Positions 1 to 9,879 of a DNA stretch of 64,000 bases are shown here, piece after piece. This DNA is from Melastoma dodecandrum. Lineage: Eukaryota; Streptophyta; Magnoliopsida; Myrtales; Melastomataceae. Every line of letters begins with the position of its first letter. Position 1 is the first letter of the stretch. The stretch covers positions 992,001 to 1,056,000 of the forward strand of contig JARUPY010000536.1 in NCBI GenBank assembly GCA_029817715.1. The letters are read 5' to 3'. A program made the translations under genes and the position numbers. The notes beneath the pieces are model-generated. The model was not told the DNA's origin, did not search any database, and was given only the letters and a program-made list of their open reading frames with translations.

Positions 1-178
1 GGAGATGTCCAGCAGCATGGAGCCGGCCAGGGCGTAGGCCACCACCAGCGGCGGGGAGGCCAGGTAGTTGGCGCGCACGTCCGGGTTCACCCGGCCCTCG
101 AAGTTGCGGTTGCCGGACAGGACACTGACGGCCACCAGGTCGTCGGCGTTGATGGCGTCGCTGATCGGCTGGGGCAGG

Positions 179-210
<32 letters not shown>

Positions 211-1008
211 ATAGCCGACCAGGTTGAAGCCCAGGGCGTCCAGGTGCGGCTGCAGGCCGGAGTTGGCCAGGTAGTCGGTGACCACCTGCGAGCCGGGGGC
301 CAGCGAGGTCTTCACCCAGGGCTTCACCTTCAGACCCTTCTCGTGCGCCTTCTTGGCGACGAGGCCGGCGGCGATCAGCACCGAGGGATTGGAGGTGTTG
401 GTGCAGGAGGTGATGGCGGCGATCACCACGTCGCCATGACCGACGTCGAACGCCTCCTGGCCTTCTTCGACCTTCACCGGGATGCGGTGCGCCTCATGGC
501 CGGCCTTGCCGAAGTCGTTGGCCAGCTGGCCCTTGAAGGCCTCGGCGGCGTCGGACAGCAGCACCCGGTCCTGGGGCCGCTTGGGGCCGGCGAGGGAGGG
601 AAGGATGGTGGAGAGGTCCAGCTCCAGCGTGTCGGAGAACACCGGCTCGGGCGTGCTCTCGTCCGCCCACAGGCCCTGCTCCTTGGCGTAGGCCTCGACC
701 AGGGCGACGCGCTCGGGCGTGCGGCCGGTCTCCTTCAGGTACTTCAGGGTGTTGTTGCTGACCGGGAAGAAGCCGCAGGTGGCGCCGTATTCGGGGGCCA
801 TGTTGGCGATGGTGGCCTGGTCCTCGATCGTCATGTGGGCCAGGGCGTCGCCGTAGTATTCGACGAACTTGCCCACCACGCCCTTCTTGCGCAGCATCTG
901 GGTGACGGTCAGCACCAGGTCGGTGGCGGTGGCGCCCTCGGGCAGCTTGCCGGTCAGCTTGAAGCCGATCACCTCGGGGATCAGCATGGGGATCGGCTGG
1001 CCCAGCAT

Positions 1009-1046
<38 letters not shown>

Positions 1047-1791
1047 GGACCGACAGGCCGTTGACCATGGTGGTGTGGCTGTCGGTGCCCACGCAGGTGT
1101 CGGGATAGGCCAGCAGCTTGTCCGTCAGCTGCACCTTTTCGCCGGTCTCGTTGTCGGCGAAGTCGTCCGCGCCCTCGACCTTGACCGAGGCGCCTTCTTC
1201 GGTGGCGGTCCAGACGGTCTGGGCCAGGTACTCCAGGTTCACCTGGTGGCAGATGCCGGTGCCGGGCGGCACCACGCGGAAGTCGCGGAAGGCGCCGGAC
1301 CCCCAGCGCAGGAAGCGATAGCGCTCGCCGTTGCGCTCATACTCGCGGTCCACGTTCTCTTCGAAGGACTGCGGCGTGCCGAAGTGGTCCACCATCACCG
1401 AGTGGTCGATGACCAGGTCCACCGGGTTCAGCGGGTTGATCTTCTTGGCGTCGGCGCCGAGCTTCTGCATCGCGTCGCGCATGGCGGCCAGGTCCACCAC
1501 GGCGGGCACGCCGGTGAAGTCCTGCATCAGCACGCGGGCGGGGCGGTAGGCGATCTCGTGCTCGGTCTTGCCCTTGTTTTCGACCCAGGCCTGCATGGCC
1601 TTCAGGTCGTCCTCGGAGACGGTCGGGCCCTCGTTGCGGAGCAGGTTCTCCAGCAGGACCTTCATCGAGACGGGCAGGCGGGACACGCCCTCCAGGCCGG
1701 CCGCTTCGGCGGCCTTCAGGCTGTAGATGGTGTAGGTGGTCTCGCCCACCACGAGATCGCGGCGGGTGTTCAGGCTGTCCTTGGACGACAT
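1..1791 (-). CDS. acnA: Aconitate hydratase A, C-terminal end cut by window edge
   Basis: Citrate/isocitrate isomerase of the TCA cycle, cytosolic, [4Fe-4S] enzyme. The first 597 codons are in the window; the family is about 890 residues, so the swivel domain and stop lie beyond the left edge. The start is the ATG at 1791-1789 ([13 protein letters not shown]). The sequence shows the DHSVMVD and [12 protein letters not shown] segments of the aconitase core. The cluster cysteines are in [10 protein letters not shown] (about residue 462) and [14 protein letters not shown] (about residue 528). It is transcribed leftward after kup, from which about 200 bp separate it, so it probably has its own promoter. 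Identification is from clear family motifs over the whole visible length. Confidence 0.97.
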
Positions 1792-1988
1792 GGGTCGCTC
1801 TCCGGTTCAGCGGGCCCGCGCGCTCCCTTGGGTCCGGGACGCACAGGATCCCGCCCGAGCGCGGCGTTTGCCCGCAAGGCGACGGTCTCATAGCGCCGGG
1901 GGGCGGCCCCGTCCACGACCGCAACGTCGCTTTGTCGCAATGCTACTTGCGAACGACTTGCAACTTCTTCGGACGACTCGCTCCGCGA

Positions 1989-3902
1989 TTAGATCTTGAT
2001 CTCGCGGGCGATCTCGACGGTGCGGTCGGGGGGCAGGTTGAAGCGGTCGACGATCCGCACCCCGTTCCGGAACAGGAAGGCGAACAGCTGGGTCCGCCAG
2101 CGGGTCATCTGGTGCTGGTCGCTGCAGGTCACGAAGTCCCGCGTCCCGAAGAAGTAGGCGCCGGACAGGTCGACCTTCTCGCCGAACGCGGTCAGCCCGG
2201 CGAGGTCGGCGCCGATGTCCGGGTTCTCCATGAAGCCGTAGCGCAGGTTCACCTGCCAGAAGTCCGGCGCCAGCTTCTGGAAGTCGGCCCGGCGCTCCTC
2301 CGCCACCCGCGGCGTCTCCTCGAAGCGCAGCGACAGGGCGACCACCGTCCTGGGCAGGCTCTTGGTCAGGCGGACGTAATCGCGCATCAGCGGCGGCGTG
2401 CGGTCGGGCACGCGGGTCAGGAAGGCGGCGACGCCTGGCGTGCGGATCACCGCGTCACGCTCCAGCTCCGACAAGAAGCGCTCCACCGGGATGGCGTCGC
2501 CCGACAGGCGGGCGCGCACCCGCTGCACCCCCTGGCGCCAGGTGATCATCACCAGGAGGATCGCCGCGCCCACCGCCAGGGGCACATAGCCGCCGTCCAC
2601 CAGCTTCAGCAGGTTGGCGGAGAAGAAGGCCACGTCCACCACCAGGAACAGGGCGGTGATCGCCAGGACCGCCGCGAGGGGCCAGCGCCAGACCTTGTGC
2701 ATGGCCCGGTAGAGCAGAAGGGTGGTCAGCAGCATGGTGGTCGACACCGCGGTGCCGTAGGCCCCCGCCAGCTTGTCGGAGCTGCGGAAGGCCAGGGTGA
2801 TCGCCAGCGTCGCCGCCGCCATCAGCCAGTTCACCACCGGCACGTAGATCTGGCCGTAGGAGTGGTTGGAGGTCTGGCGCACCCCGAACAGGGGCAGCCA
2901 GCCCAGCTGCATCGCCTGGCGCGTCATCGAGAACGAGCCGGTGATGATCGCCTGGCTGGCGATGATGGTGGCCAGCGTCGCCAGCGTCACCATCGGATAG
3001 AGCAGGGCCTGGGGCGCGATCAGGAAGAAGGGGTTGGCCCCGCCCGTGTCGCCCCTGGCCAGCACCGCCGCGATCTGGCCGGCGTAGCTGAGCAGCAGCG
3101 CCGGCAGCACCACCGCGTACCAGGCCAGGCGGATCGGCAGGCGCCCGACGTGCCCCATGTCGGCGTACAGCGCCTCGCCGCCGGTGGCGCACAGGAACAC
3201 GCCGCCCAGCACCAGCATGGCCGCCGGGCCGCTGTGGACCAGGAACTCGACCGCATAGACCGGGTTCACGGCCGCCAGCACCTGGGGCCTCTGCACCACC
3301 TGTATCGCGCCCAGCACGCCGATGACGACGAACCAGACCAGCATCACCGGGCCGAAGGCGCGCCCGATCCGCGCCGTGCCGAACCGCTGGACCGCGAACA
3401 GGGCGAACAGGATGGCGACGGCGGCGGGCAGGATGTAGCGCTGCAGCGCCGGGGTGGCGATCTTCACGCCCTCCACCGCGCTCAGAACCGAGATCGACGG
3501 CGTGATCACCCCGTCGCCGTAGATCAGGCACGCGCCCGCCAGCCCCATCAGGGCGCCGAGATAGGCGCCCTTGCGCCAGTCGCTGGCGCCCACCAGCGAC
3601 ATCAGCGCCAGGATGCCGCCTTCGCCGTGGTTGTCCGCCCGCATGACGAACTGGGCGTACTTGACCGAGATGGTGATGATCAGCGTCCAGAAGATGAGCG
3701 ACAGAACGCCGAGCGCAGTCGCCGCGTCCACCTTGCCCGCCGCCTGGAACACGGTCTGGAGCGTGTAGAGCGGGCTGGTGCCGAGGTCTCCGAACACCAC
3801 GCCCAGGGCCGTCAGCGCCGCCAGGGGTAGGGGGCCGTGGCCGGAGCGGTCGTCGCCCTTCGCGCCTTCGGCCGCTGGCGTCTCCGCCTGCCCGTCCGCC
3901 AT
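1989..3902 (-). CDS. kup: Kup-family low-affinity potassium uptake permease
   Basis: Inner-membrane K+/H+ symporter of the Kup/HAK/KT family, 637 residues, normal length. The hallmark GDLGTSPLY lies at residues 38-46. About twelve hydrophobic segments follow up to roughly residue 450, then a soluble C-terminal domain. I chose the ATG at 3902-3900 because GGAG precedes it by about 8 nt. An upstream in-frame start at 3983 would add 27 residues with no family character. It is divergent from the vWA protein at 4096, with about 190 bp between them that should hold both promoters. Confidence 0.96.
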   Translation of the reverse strand: MADGQAETPAAEGAKGDDRSGHGPLPLAALTALGVVFGDLGTSPLYTLQTVFQAAGKVDAATALGVLSLIFWTLIITISVKYAQFVMRADNHGEGGILALMSLVGASDWRKGAYLGALMGLAGACLIYGDGVITPSISVLSAVEGVKIATPALQRYILPAAVAILFALFAVQRFGTARIGRAFGPVMLVWFVVIGVLGAIQVVQRPQVLAAVNPVYAVEFLVHSGPAAMLVLGGVFLCATGGEALYADMGHVGRLPIRLAWYAVVLPALLLSYAGQIAAVLARGDTGGANPFFLIAPQALLYPMVTLATLATIIASQAIITGSFSMTRQAMQLGWLPLFGVRQTSNHSYGQIYVPVVNWLMAAATLAITLAFRSSDKLAGAYGTAVSTTMLLTTLLLYRAMHKVWRWPLAAVLAITALFLVVDVAFFSANLLKLVDGGYVPLAVGAAILLVMITWRQGVQRVRARLSGDAIPVERFLSELERDAVIRTPGVAAFLTRVPDRTPPLMRDYVRLTKSLPRTVVALSLRFEETPRVAEERRADFQKLAPDFWQVNLRYGFMENPDIGADLAGLTAFGEKVDLSGAYFFGTRDFVTCSDQHQMTRWRTQLFAFLFRNGVRIVDRFNLPPDRTVEIAREIKI

Positions 3903-4095
3903 CCCCCGCTCCGCGGCCAAGGCCGTCCAGTCGGCCACGGCAGCCTGAACGCGGCAAGGCTGAGCCCGATCCTCGCGCCGCACACTTGGGCGGGAACGGG
4001 GCCGCAGCGAAAGTTCAAGCTATAGCCCGGCAATAAACCCGCGATTCACCGCGGCGTGGGAAACTGATCGCTGTATTTGCGGGGGAGACTGCATC

Positions 4096-5481
4096 TTGGC
4101 ACGCGGGCGTTGCAAGTTCTTCAGCGACCGCGCCGGCAACACCGCGCTGATGTTCGCCCTCCTCGCGCCGGTGCTCATCCTGCTCAGCGGCGGCATCGTC
4201 GACATCACCCAGGCCTCGATCCGCCAGGCGACGCTGCAGCAGGCGGCCGACTCCGCAGCGGTGGGCGCGGTGGCCCGCACCTCGCCGGGCTACACCTATG
4301 CGGTGAACAACATGGCCTCCAACGGCCCGGTGCCCGACTCGGTCACCTCGACCGGGGTGCAGGCCCTGTTCACCGCCAACTGGATCGGCGTGAAGGACAC
4401 CACCGTGCCCACCGTCCAGGGCGGCAGCTGCGGCGGCTCGACCCTGGTGTGCAAGCAGTCGTCGGCCATGAGCAAGGTCAGCGTCAGCTCCACCATCACG
4501 GCGACGGCGACCTACAGCCCCAACTTCCTCGGGCTGATCGGCATCAAGGCGATCCCGCTGAAGGTCACCGCCCAGGCGTCCGACAACATCCCCGCCTACA
4601 TGGACTTCTACCTGCTGCTGGACAACACGCCGTCCATGGGCCTGGGCGCGACGACGACCGACATCTCCAACATGGTCAAGGCGAACGGCTGCGCCTTCGC
4701 CTGCCACACCACCAACAGCCCGGGCGAGAACTACTACGCCGTCGCCAAGAACCTCGGCATCACCATGCGCATCGACGTGGTGCGCCAGGCGACCCAGGAC
4801 CTGATGCAGACGGCCACCTCGACCGAGAACGGCAACGGCATCGCCAACGAATTCCGCGTGGCGATCTACGACTTCGGCCAGTACGCCTATTCGAACGCCG
4901 CCCTGAACAACGTCAGCGCCCTGACCACCAACCTGATCGGCAAGAGCCAGGTCGATGCGTCCTCGGTCGATCTGGAAGAGGTGCCGAGCAACAACTACGC
5001 CTATGCTTCGGCGGTGGCGCAGGGCTCGACGTTCAACAACGACCAGGACACCAGCTTCGACACGCTGTTCCCCGCCATCGGCAACATCATGGTCCCGTCG
5101 GGGACGGCCGGGTCAGGCGTTTCCTCCGCCTCGCCGCAGAAGATCCTGTTCGTCGTCACCGACGGCATGGTGGACCAGAACAACGGCGGAAACCGTCAGA
5201 TGGGCGGCATCAACCCGGCGACCTGCACGGCCCTGAAGAACAAGGGCATCATCATCGCGATCCTCTACACGACCTACTGGCCCGCCTCGATCTCCAACGA
5301 CCCCTGGTCGGTGTCCAACGCCCTGCCGCTTCTGCCGAATATCGCGCCCGCCCTGACCCAGTGCGCCTCCACCGGGCCGAACGGGCCGCTCTACTACGCG
5401 GTCAGCCCCACCCAGGGCATCAGCCAGGCCATGGCGGCCCTGTTCCAGACCGTGGTGGCGAGCGTCCGCATCACCAGCTGA
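4096..5481 (+). CDS. TadG-like pilus/envelope protein with vWA domain
   Basis: 461 residues. The N-terminus (residues 8-60) is a Tad/TadE-TadG type segment: RAGNTALMFALLAPVL followed by a hydrophobic stretch and DITQASIRQATLQQAADSAA, typical of inner-membrane pseudopilin-like proteins of the tight-adherence pilus. The rest resembles a von Willebrand factor A domain. Its MIDAS is LLDNTPSMG (D176, T178, S180), a DxTxS variant of DxSxS, and a later ILFVVTDGMVD strand carries an Asp. The start is TTG at 4096 with GGGGGAGA upstream. No other tad/cpa gene is nearby, so it is an orphan. Such orphans are common in Caulobacterales and their role is unclear. Confidence 0.8.
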   Translation: MARGRCKFFSDRAGNTALMFALLAPVLILLSGGIVDITQASIRQATLQQAADSAAVGAVARTSPGYTYAVNNMASNGPVPDSVTSTGVQALFTANWIGVKDTTVPTVQGGSCGGSTLVCKQSSAMSKVSVSSTITATATYSPNFLGLIGIKAIPLKVTAQASDNIPAYMDFYLLLDNTPSMGLGATTTDISNMVKANGCAFACHTTNSPGENYYAVAKNLGITMRIDVVRQATQDLMQTATSTENGNGIANEFRVAIYDFGQYAYSNAALNNVSALTTNLIGKSQVDASSVDLEEVPSNNYAYASAVAQGSTFNNDQDTSFDTLFPAIGNIMVPSGTAGSGVSSASPQKILFVVTDGMVDQNNGGNRQMGGINPATCTALKNKGIIIAILYTTYWPASISNDPWSVSNALPLLPNIAPALTQCASTGPNGPLYYAVSPTQGISQAMAALFQTVVASVRITS

Positions 5482-5551
5482 CGGGGCTCCACTCAAAGCG
5501 TCACAATGGGGGGCTAACCGGGCAGGCTCCGGGACCGGGAGGCCTCACCCG

Positions 5552-6784
5552 ATGCGATCGCGCCTGCTAGCCGTGTTCCTGCTGCTGTTCGGCGGCCTGG
5601 CGACGAGCGCCGCGGCCGCCCCGCCGCCGCCCGGGTCGCCGCTCGTGATCCTGGTCTCCATCGACGGGTTCCGGGCCGACTACCTGCAGCGGGGCAGGAC
5701 GCCGGAGCTGACGGCTCTGGCCGCCCAGGGCGTGCGCTCGCAGGGGATGCGCCCGGCCTTCCCGTCCATCACCTTCCCCAACCACTACACCCTGGTCACG
5801 GGCCTGACCCCCGACCACCACGGCATCGTCGCCAACGCCATGGTCGACCCGTCGATCACGCCGGACAGCAGGTTCACCCTGGCCGATTTCACCGCGGTGT
5901 CGGACGCGCGCTGGTGGAACGAGGGGGAACCGATCTGGGTGACGGCCAAGAAGGCGGGGCTGCGCACCGGCCTGATGTTCTGGCCCGGGTCGGAGGCGGC
6001 GATCGAAGGCGTGAGGCCCGACCTGTGGGCCCACTTCGACGCCAGCCTGACGCCGGACCAGCGGGTCGACGTGGTGCTCGACTGGCTGGACCAGCCGGAG
6101 GCCAAGCGTCCGAACTTCGTGACCCTGTACTTCGACCAGGTGGACCACGCCGGCCATGTGTCCGGCCCGGACTCGCCCGAGGTGGACGCGGCCATGGCGC
6201 TGGTGGACGCCGCCATCGCCCGCCTGACGGCCGGGCTCCGCGCCCGGGGCCTGATGGACCGCGCCGACCTGGTGATCGTGGCCGACCATGGCATGGCGGC
6301 GACCTCCGCCGCGCGGGAGGTCTTCCTGGACGACTACATCGCGCCCGATCAGGTCGAGGTGGTCACCGGCGGCGCGGTGGCGGAGCTGGCGCCCAAGCCC
6401 GGCGCCGACATCTCCCGCCTGCTGGCGGCGCACGGCCCGATGCGTTGCTGGCGCAAGGGCGAGCTGCCCGCCCACTTCCACTACGGGACCAACCCGCGCA
6501 TCCCGCCGGTCGTCTGCGTGGCCGAGGTCGGCTGGCTGATCGACACCCGCGCCCGCGCCGCCAAGCGCGCGGAGCCGCCCGCGGGCGAGCACGGCTATGA
6601 TCCCGCCGCCCGCGAGATGGCCGCCCTGTTCCTGGCAGAGGGGCCGGACTTCCGCCGCGGCGCCGTGCTGCCCCCCTTCGACAACGTGGACGTCGAGCCG
6701 CTGCTGGCCCACCTGCTGAAGGTGCAGGCCCCGCCCGGCGACGGGTCGCTGGAGCCGCTCCGCCCCGCGCTGGCCGCTCCCTGA
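5552..6784 (+). CDS. Exported nucleotide pyrophosphatase/phosphodiesterase (NPP family)
   Basis: 410 residues with a Sec signal peptide (residues 1-23, ending SAAAA). It belongs to the alkaline-phosphatase superfamily, type I phosphodiesterase/nucleotide pyrophosphatase (family statement). The first metal Asp is D38 in VSIDGFRADYL. The nucleophile is T74 in PSITFPNHYT, and DQVDHAGHVSGPD and VIVADHGM supply the remaining metal ligands. The Thr nucleophile marks NPP-type diesterases rather than Ser phosphatases. It probably acts in the periplasm on nucleotide or phospholipid diesters; the substrate is not predictable. It lies 70 bp after the vWA gene and may be co-transcribed with it. Confidence 0.92.
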   Translation: MRSRLLAVFLLLFGGLATSAAAAPPPPGSPLVILVSIDGFRADYLQRGRTPELTALAAQGVRSQGMRPAFPSITFPNHYTLVTGLTPDHHGIVANAMVDPSITPDSRFTLADFTAVSDARWWNEGEPIWVTAKKAGLRTGLMFWPGSEAAIEGVRPDLWAHFDASLTPDQRVDVVLDWLDQPEAKRPNFVTLYFDQVDHAGHVSGPDSPEVDAAMALVDAAIARLTAGLRARGLMDRADLVIVADHGMAATSAAREVFLDDYIAPDQVEVVTGGAVAELAPKPGADISRLLAAHGPMRCWRKGELPAHFHYGTNPRIPPVVCVAEVGWLIDTRARAAKRAEPPAGEHGYDPAAREMAALFLAEGPDFRRGAVLPPFDNVDVEPLLAHLLKVQAPPGDGSLEPLRPALAAP

Positions 6785-6875
6785 GGCGACGGCTTGGACT
6801 TAAGGCAACGACCGAGGCGGGGCGACGATTTGAGGCGTTCTCGCGACTCTGACGCGAACCGCCTATAGCTGCCTC

Positions 6876-8207
6876 ATGAGCGACCCGCCCTCGACGCCCG
6901 TCCAGCCTGCGCCCGCCGCGGCGCTCGACTCGGGCGAGACGCACCCCTCCGACCAACCGCACGCCATCCTGCCGGGGCGGCGCCACAAGGCGGCGCTGGG
7001 CTTCATCTTCGTCACCGTGCTGATGGACATGCTGGCCATCGGCATCATCGCGCCGGTGCTGCCGAACCTGGTGAAGCACTTCACCGGCGGGGACGCGGGC
7101 GTGGCGGCGGACTATGTGGGGGTGTTCGGCGCCGCCTGGGCGCTGATGCAGTTCGTCTTCTCCCCGGTGCAGGGCGCGCTGTCGGACCATTTCGGCCGCC
7201 GGCCGGTGCTGCTGATCTCGGTGTTCGGGCTGTCGGCGGACTATGTCCTGATGGCGATGTCGCCCAACGTGGCGTGGCTGTTCGTCGGGCGCATCATCTC
7301 GGGCGTCACCGCGGCCAGCTTCTCGACCGCCAACGCCTACATCGCCGACATCACCCCGCCGGAGAAGCGCGCGGCGAGCTTCGGCCTGATGGGTGCGGCC
7401 TTCGGCATCGGCTTCATCATCGGCCCGGCGATCGGGGGCCTGTTCGGCCGCTTCGACCCGCGCCTGCCGTTCTGGGTCGCGGCCGGGCTCGCCTTCCTGA
7501 ACGGGATGTACGGCCTGTTCATCCTGCCGGAATCGCTGCCCAAGGCGCGGCGCGCGCCGTTCAAGCTGGCCAACGCCAGCCCGCTCGGCTCGCTGAACCT
7601 GCTGCTGGCCCACGACGGCCTCTTGCAGCTGGGCGGGGTGCTGTTCCTCTACATGCTGGGCTTCCAGGCGCTGCAGAGCGCGACGGTGCTCTACACGGGC
7701 TACCGCTACGGCTGGACCAGCGACCAGATGGGGCTGATGCTGGCGGGCATCGGCGGCTTCAACATCCTGGTCCAGGCCGGGGTGGTGAAGCCCTTCGTCA
7801 AGCGCTTCCAGGAGCGCGGGGCCCTGCTCGCGGGCTTAGCCTTCGGGGCGGCCGGCATGTTCATCTACGGCGCGGCGCCCAACGGCTGGCTGTTCTGGAT
7901 CGGGGTGCCGGTCTACGCCCTGACCGGCCTGATCCAGCCGGGCGTCCAGGGCATGATGACGCGCCGCATCGGTCCGAAGGAGCAGGGCCGGCTGCAGGGG
8001 GCGAACTCGTCCATCATGGCGATGACCGGCCTGGTCGGGCCGCTGCTGTTCACCCAGATATTCCACCATCTGGTCGCCAACCACGGCGCCTACCTGCTGT
8101 CCGGGGCGCCCTACTACGTGGCGGGGCTGCTGTTCCTCGCCTCCATGGCCCTGGCGGCGAGCACGCGGCGCGCCTCCACGGCGGCCCCGGCGGCGGCCCT
8201 GCCATGA
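6876..8207 (+). CDS. MFS transporter, TetA/TCR-like proton-driven exporter
   Basis: 443 residues with about 12 hydrophobic segments after a 35-residue soluble, Pro-rich N-terminus. Motif A between TM2 and TM3 is clear: GALSDHFGRRPV, residues 100-111. The SGVTAASFSTANAYIADI segment resembles the Tet/TCR (DHA1) group. The likely role is drug or metabolite efflux; the substrate cannot be read from sequence and tetracycline should not be assumed. The ATG at 6876 follows a 91-bp gap after the phosphodiesterase. The next gene starts 85 bp downstream. Confidence 0.9.
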   Translation: MSDPPSTPVQPAPAAALDSGETHPSDQPHAILPGRRHKAALGFIFVTVLMDMLAIGIIAPVLPNLVKHFTGGDAGVAADYVGVFGAAWALMQFVFSPVQGALSDHFGRRPVLLISVFGLSADYVLMAMSPNVAWLFVGRIISGVTAASFSTANAYIADITPPEKRAASFGLMGAAFGIGFIIGPAIGGLFGRFDPRLPFWVAAGLAFLNGMYGLFILPESLPKARRAPFKLANASPLGSLNLLLAHDGLLQLGGVLFLYMLGFQALQSATVLYTGYRYGWTSDQMGLMLAGIGGFNILVQAGVVKPFVKRFQERGALLAGLAFGAAGMFIYGAAPNGWLFWIGVPVYALTGLIQPGVQGMMTRRIGPKEQGRLQGANSSIMAMTGLVGPLLFTQIFHHLVANHGAYLLSGAPYYVAGLLFLASMALAASTRRASTAAPAAALP

Positions 8208-8292
8208 GCCCCGCGGGCGGCGGCGAGGGGCGCCATCGTTGCGCCTTGAAGCTCACGTCTCACTTCGACCCATCCCAAAAGCCAAGCTTCCC

Positions 8293-9708
8293 ATGCGCCT
8301 GAACCGTCTCGCCTGCCTGCCGCTGATCGCCCTCGTCGCCGCCTGTTCGCGGCCCCAGGGCTCCCAGGCCCAGCCTGCGCCCTTGCCCGAGGTCCCGCTG
8401 GCCAGCCCCAACCGCACGCCACCCTCCAGCTTCACCACCATGAAGATGAGCTTCGCGCCGATCGTGCGGCGGGCGGCGCCGGCGGTGGTGAACGTCTATT
8501 CCACCCGCACGGTGCGCACCCAGGTCGATCCCTTCTGGGCGCTGTTCGGCGGCATGTCCGTCCCGCGCGAGCGGGTGGAGGGTTCGCTCGGCTCGGGCGT
8601 GATCGTGCGCGCGGACGGGGTGGTCGTCACCAACAACCACGTCATCGAGGGCGGCCAGCAGCTGCGCGTGGTGCTCGCCGACCGGCGTGAGTTTCCCGCC
8701 CGCGTGCTCCTCGCCGACCCCAAGTCCGACCTGGCGGTGCTGAAGATCGACACCAAGGGCGAGCAGCTCCCCGTCCTTCCGATCGAGAACCGCGGCGATG
8801 TCCAGGTCGGGGACCTGGTGCTGGCCATCGGCGATCCCTTCGGCGTGGGCCAGACGGTGACGAACGGCATCATCTCCGGCCTGGCGCGCACCGACGTCGG
8901 CGCGTCGGACAGCGGCTTCTACCTCCAGACCGACGCGGCGATTAACCCGGGCAACTCCGGCGGCCCGCTGGTGGACATGGACGGCAACCTGATCGGGCTG
9001 AACACCTTCATCCTGTCCCGGTCCGGCTCCTCCAGCGGCGTCGGCTTCGCCATTCCCGCCGCCCTGGTGCGTCGGGTGGTGGAGAGCGCGGTGGGCGGGG
9101 CCAAGGCGCCCCAGCGCCCCTGGCTGGGCGTCAAGGCCAGCGCCGTGACGGCGGAGGTGGCCCGCAGCCTGGGCCGCGGCCGGCCCGAGGGCGTGCTGAT
9201 CGCCGACGTCTATCCCGGCTCCCCCGCCTCGCGCGCGGGGCTCCAGGTGGGCGACCTGATCCTCACCCTGGACGGCCAGCCGGTGAACGACCAGGCCTCG
9301 CTGAACTATCTCGCCGCCACCCACCGCCCGGGCGACAGCGTCGGCGTGACCTTCGTGCGCAGCGGCGCGGCGCACAGCGGTCGCATCGCCCTGGCCACCC
9401 CCGCCGCCTATCCGCCGCGGGACGAGCGCACGCTGGCCGGCCGCTCGCCGCTGCAGGGCGCCACAGTGGTGAACCTGTCGCCCGCCACCGGCGACCAGTA
9501 CGGGCTGGATCCGTTCCTGCGCGGCGTGGTGGTGGTCTCGACCGGGGAGGGCATCGCGGCCCGTGCGGGCTTCCAGCCCGGGGACATCATCCGCGGGGTG
9601 AACGGGCGGCCGGTGACCTCCACCGCCGACCTCGCCGGCGCCCTGGCCCAGGGCGCCGGCTCGGTCACCATCCAGCGCGGCGACCAGCAGATCACCGCGC
9701 AGTTCTGA
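8293..9708 (+). CDS. DegP/DegQ-like periplasmic serine protease, predicted lipoprotein
   Basis: 471 residues from the ATG at 8293; an in-frame start at 8239 would give a poor signal peptide. The N-terminus MRLNRLACLPLIALVAAC looks like a lipobox (LVAAC), so the enzyme is probably lipid-anchored rather than soluble. The trypsin-like domain carries H116 (NNHVIEGG), D146 (KSDLAVLKI) and S222 (NPGNSGGPL). Two PDZ domains follow at about residues 265-355 and 385-465. The known family role is envelope protein quality control. A 149-bp repeat element begins 8 nt after the stop codon. Confidence 0.94.
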   Translation: MRLNRLACLPLIALVAACSRPQGSQAQPAPLPEVPLASPNRTPPSSFTTMKMSFAPIVRRAAPAVVNVYSTRTVRTQVDPFWALFGGMSVPRERVEGSLGSGVIVRADGVVVTNNHVIEGGQQLRVVLADRREFPARVLLADPKSDLAVLKIDTKGEQLPVLPIENRGDVQVGDLVLAIGDPFGVGQTVTNGIISGLARTDVGASDSGFYLQTDAAINPGNSGGPLVDMDGNLIGLNTFILSRSGSSSGVGFAIPAALVRRVVESAVGGAKAPQRPWLGVKASAVTAEVARSLGRGRPEGVLIADVYPGSPASRAGLQVGDLILTLDGQPVNDQASLNYLAATHRPGDSVGVTFVRSGAAHSGRIALATPAAYPPRDERTLAGRSPLQGATVVNLSPATGDQYGLDPFLRGVVVVSTGEGIAARAGFQPGDIIRGVNGRPVTSTADLAGALAQGAGSVTIQRGDQQITAQF

Positions 9709-9716
9709 TCCACAAA

Positions 9717-9865
9717 CCCTTCCCCCTCGAAGGGGGAAGGGCAGGGATGGGGGTGAGTGCAGGACGGTTGTGGAAGCTCCCCGGAGGCGGCGCCGCCTCC
9801 ACCGCCTTTTTCCTCTCCCGCAGCGCTCGCACCCCCTCCCAACCCTCCCCCTTCGAGGGGGAGGG
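9717..9865 (+). repeat. 149-bp compound palindrome element, copy A
   Basis: First of four copies of exactly 149 bp (others at 59473, 61310, 63749). The left end is a 25-bp palindrome centred on CCCCTCGAAGGGG. The right end is a similar palindrome centred on CCCTTCGAGGG. Just inside them GGGATGGGGGTG (left) can pair with the CACCCCCTCCC segment (right), and the middle holds GGAGGCGGCGCCGCCTCC. The element could fold into one long branched hairpin. It carries no ORF. It starts 8 nt after the protease stop and ends 14 nt before the stop of the convergent ubiH-type gene. Confidence 0.93.
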
Positions 9866-9879
9866 CTCAGGATGCGTCG

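Noticed and set aside
244..1893. Long plus-strand reading frame (549 codons) opposite aconitase
   Set aside because: Gly/Val/His/Leu-rich low-complexity translation of the antisense of acnA; no family features.
1932..3830. 632-codon plus-strand frame opposite kup
   Set aside because: Arg/His/Gln-rich antisense translation of a clear Kup gene; the high GC keeps such frames open.
9717..9865. 149-bp element as a plain intrinsic terminator
   Set aside because: Far longer than needed, no T-run, conserved interior blocks and exact length; it fits a repeat element better, although it may also affect termination.
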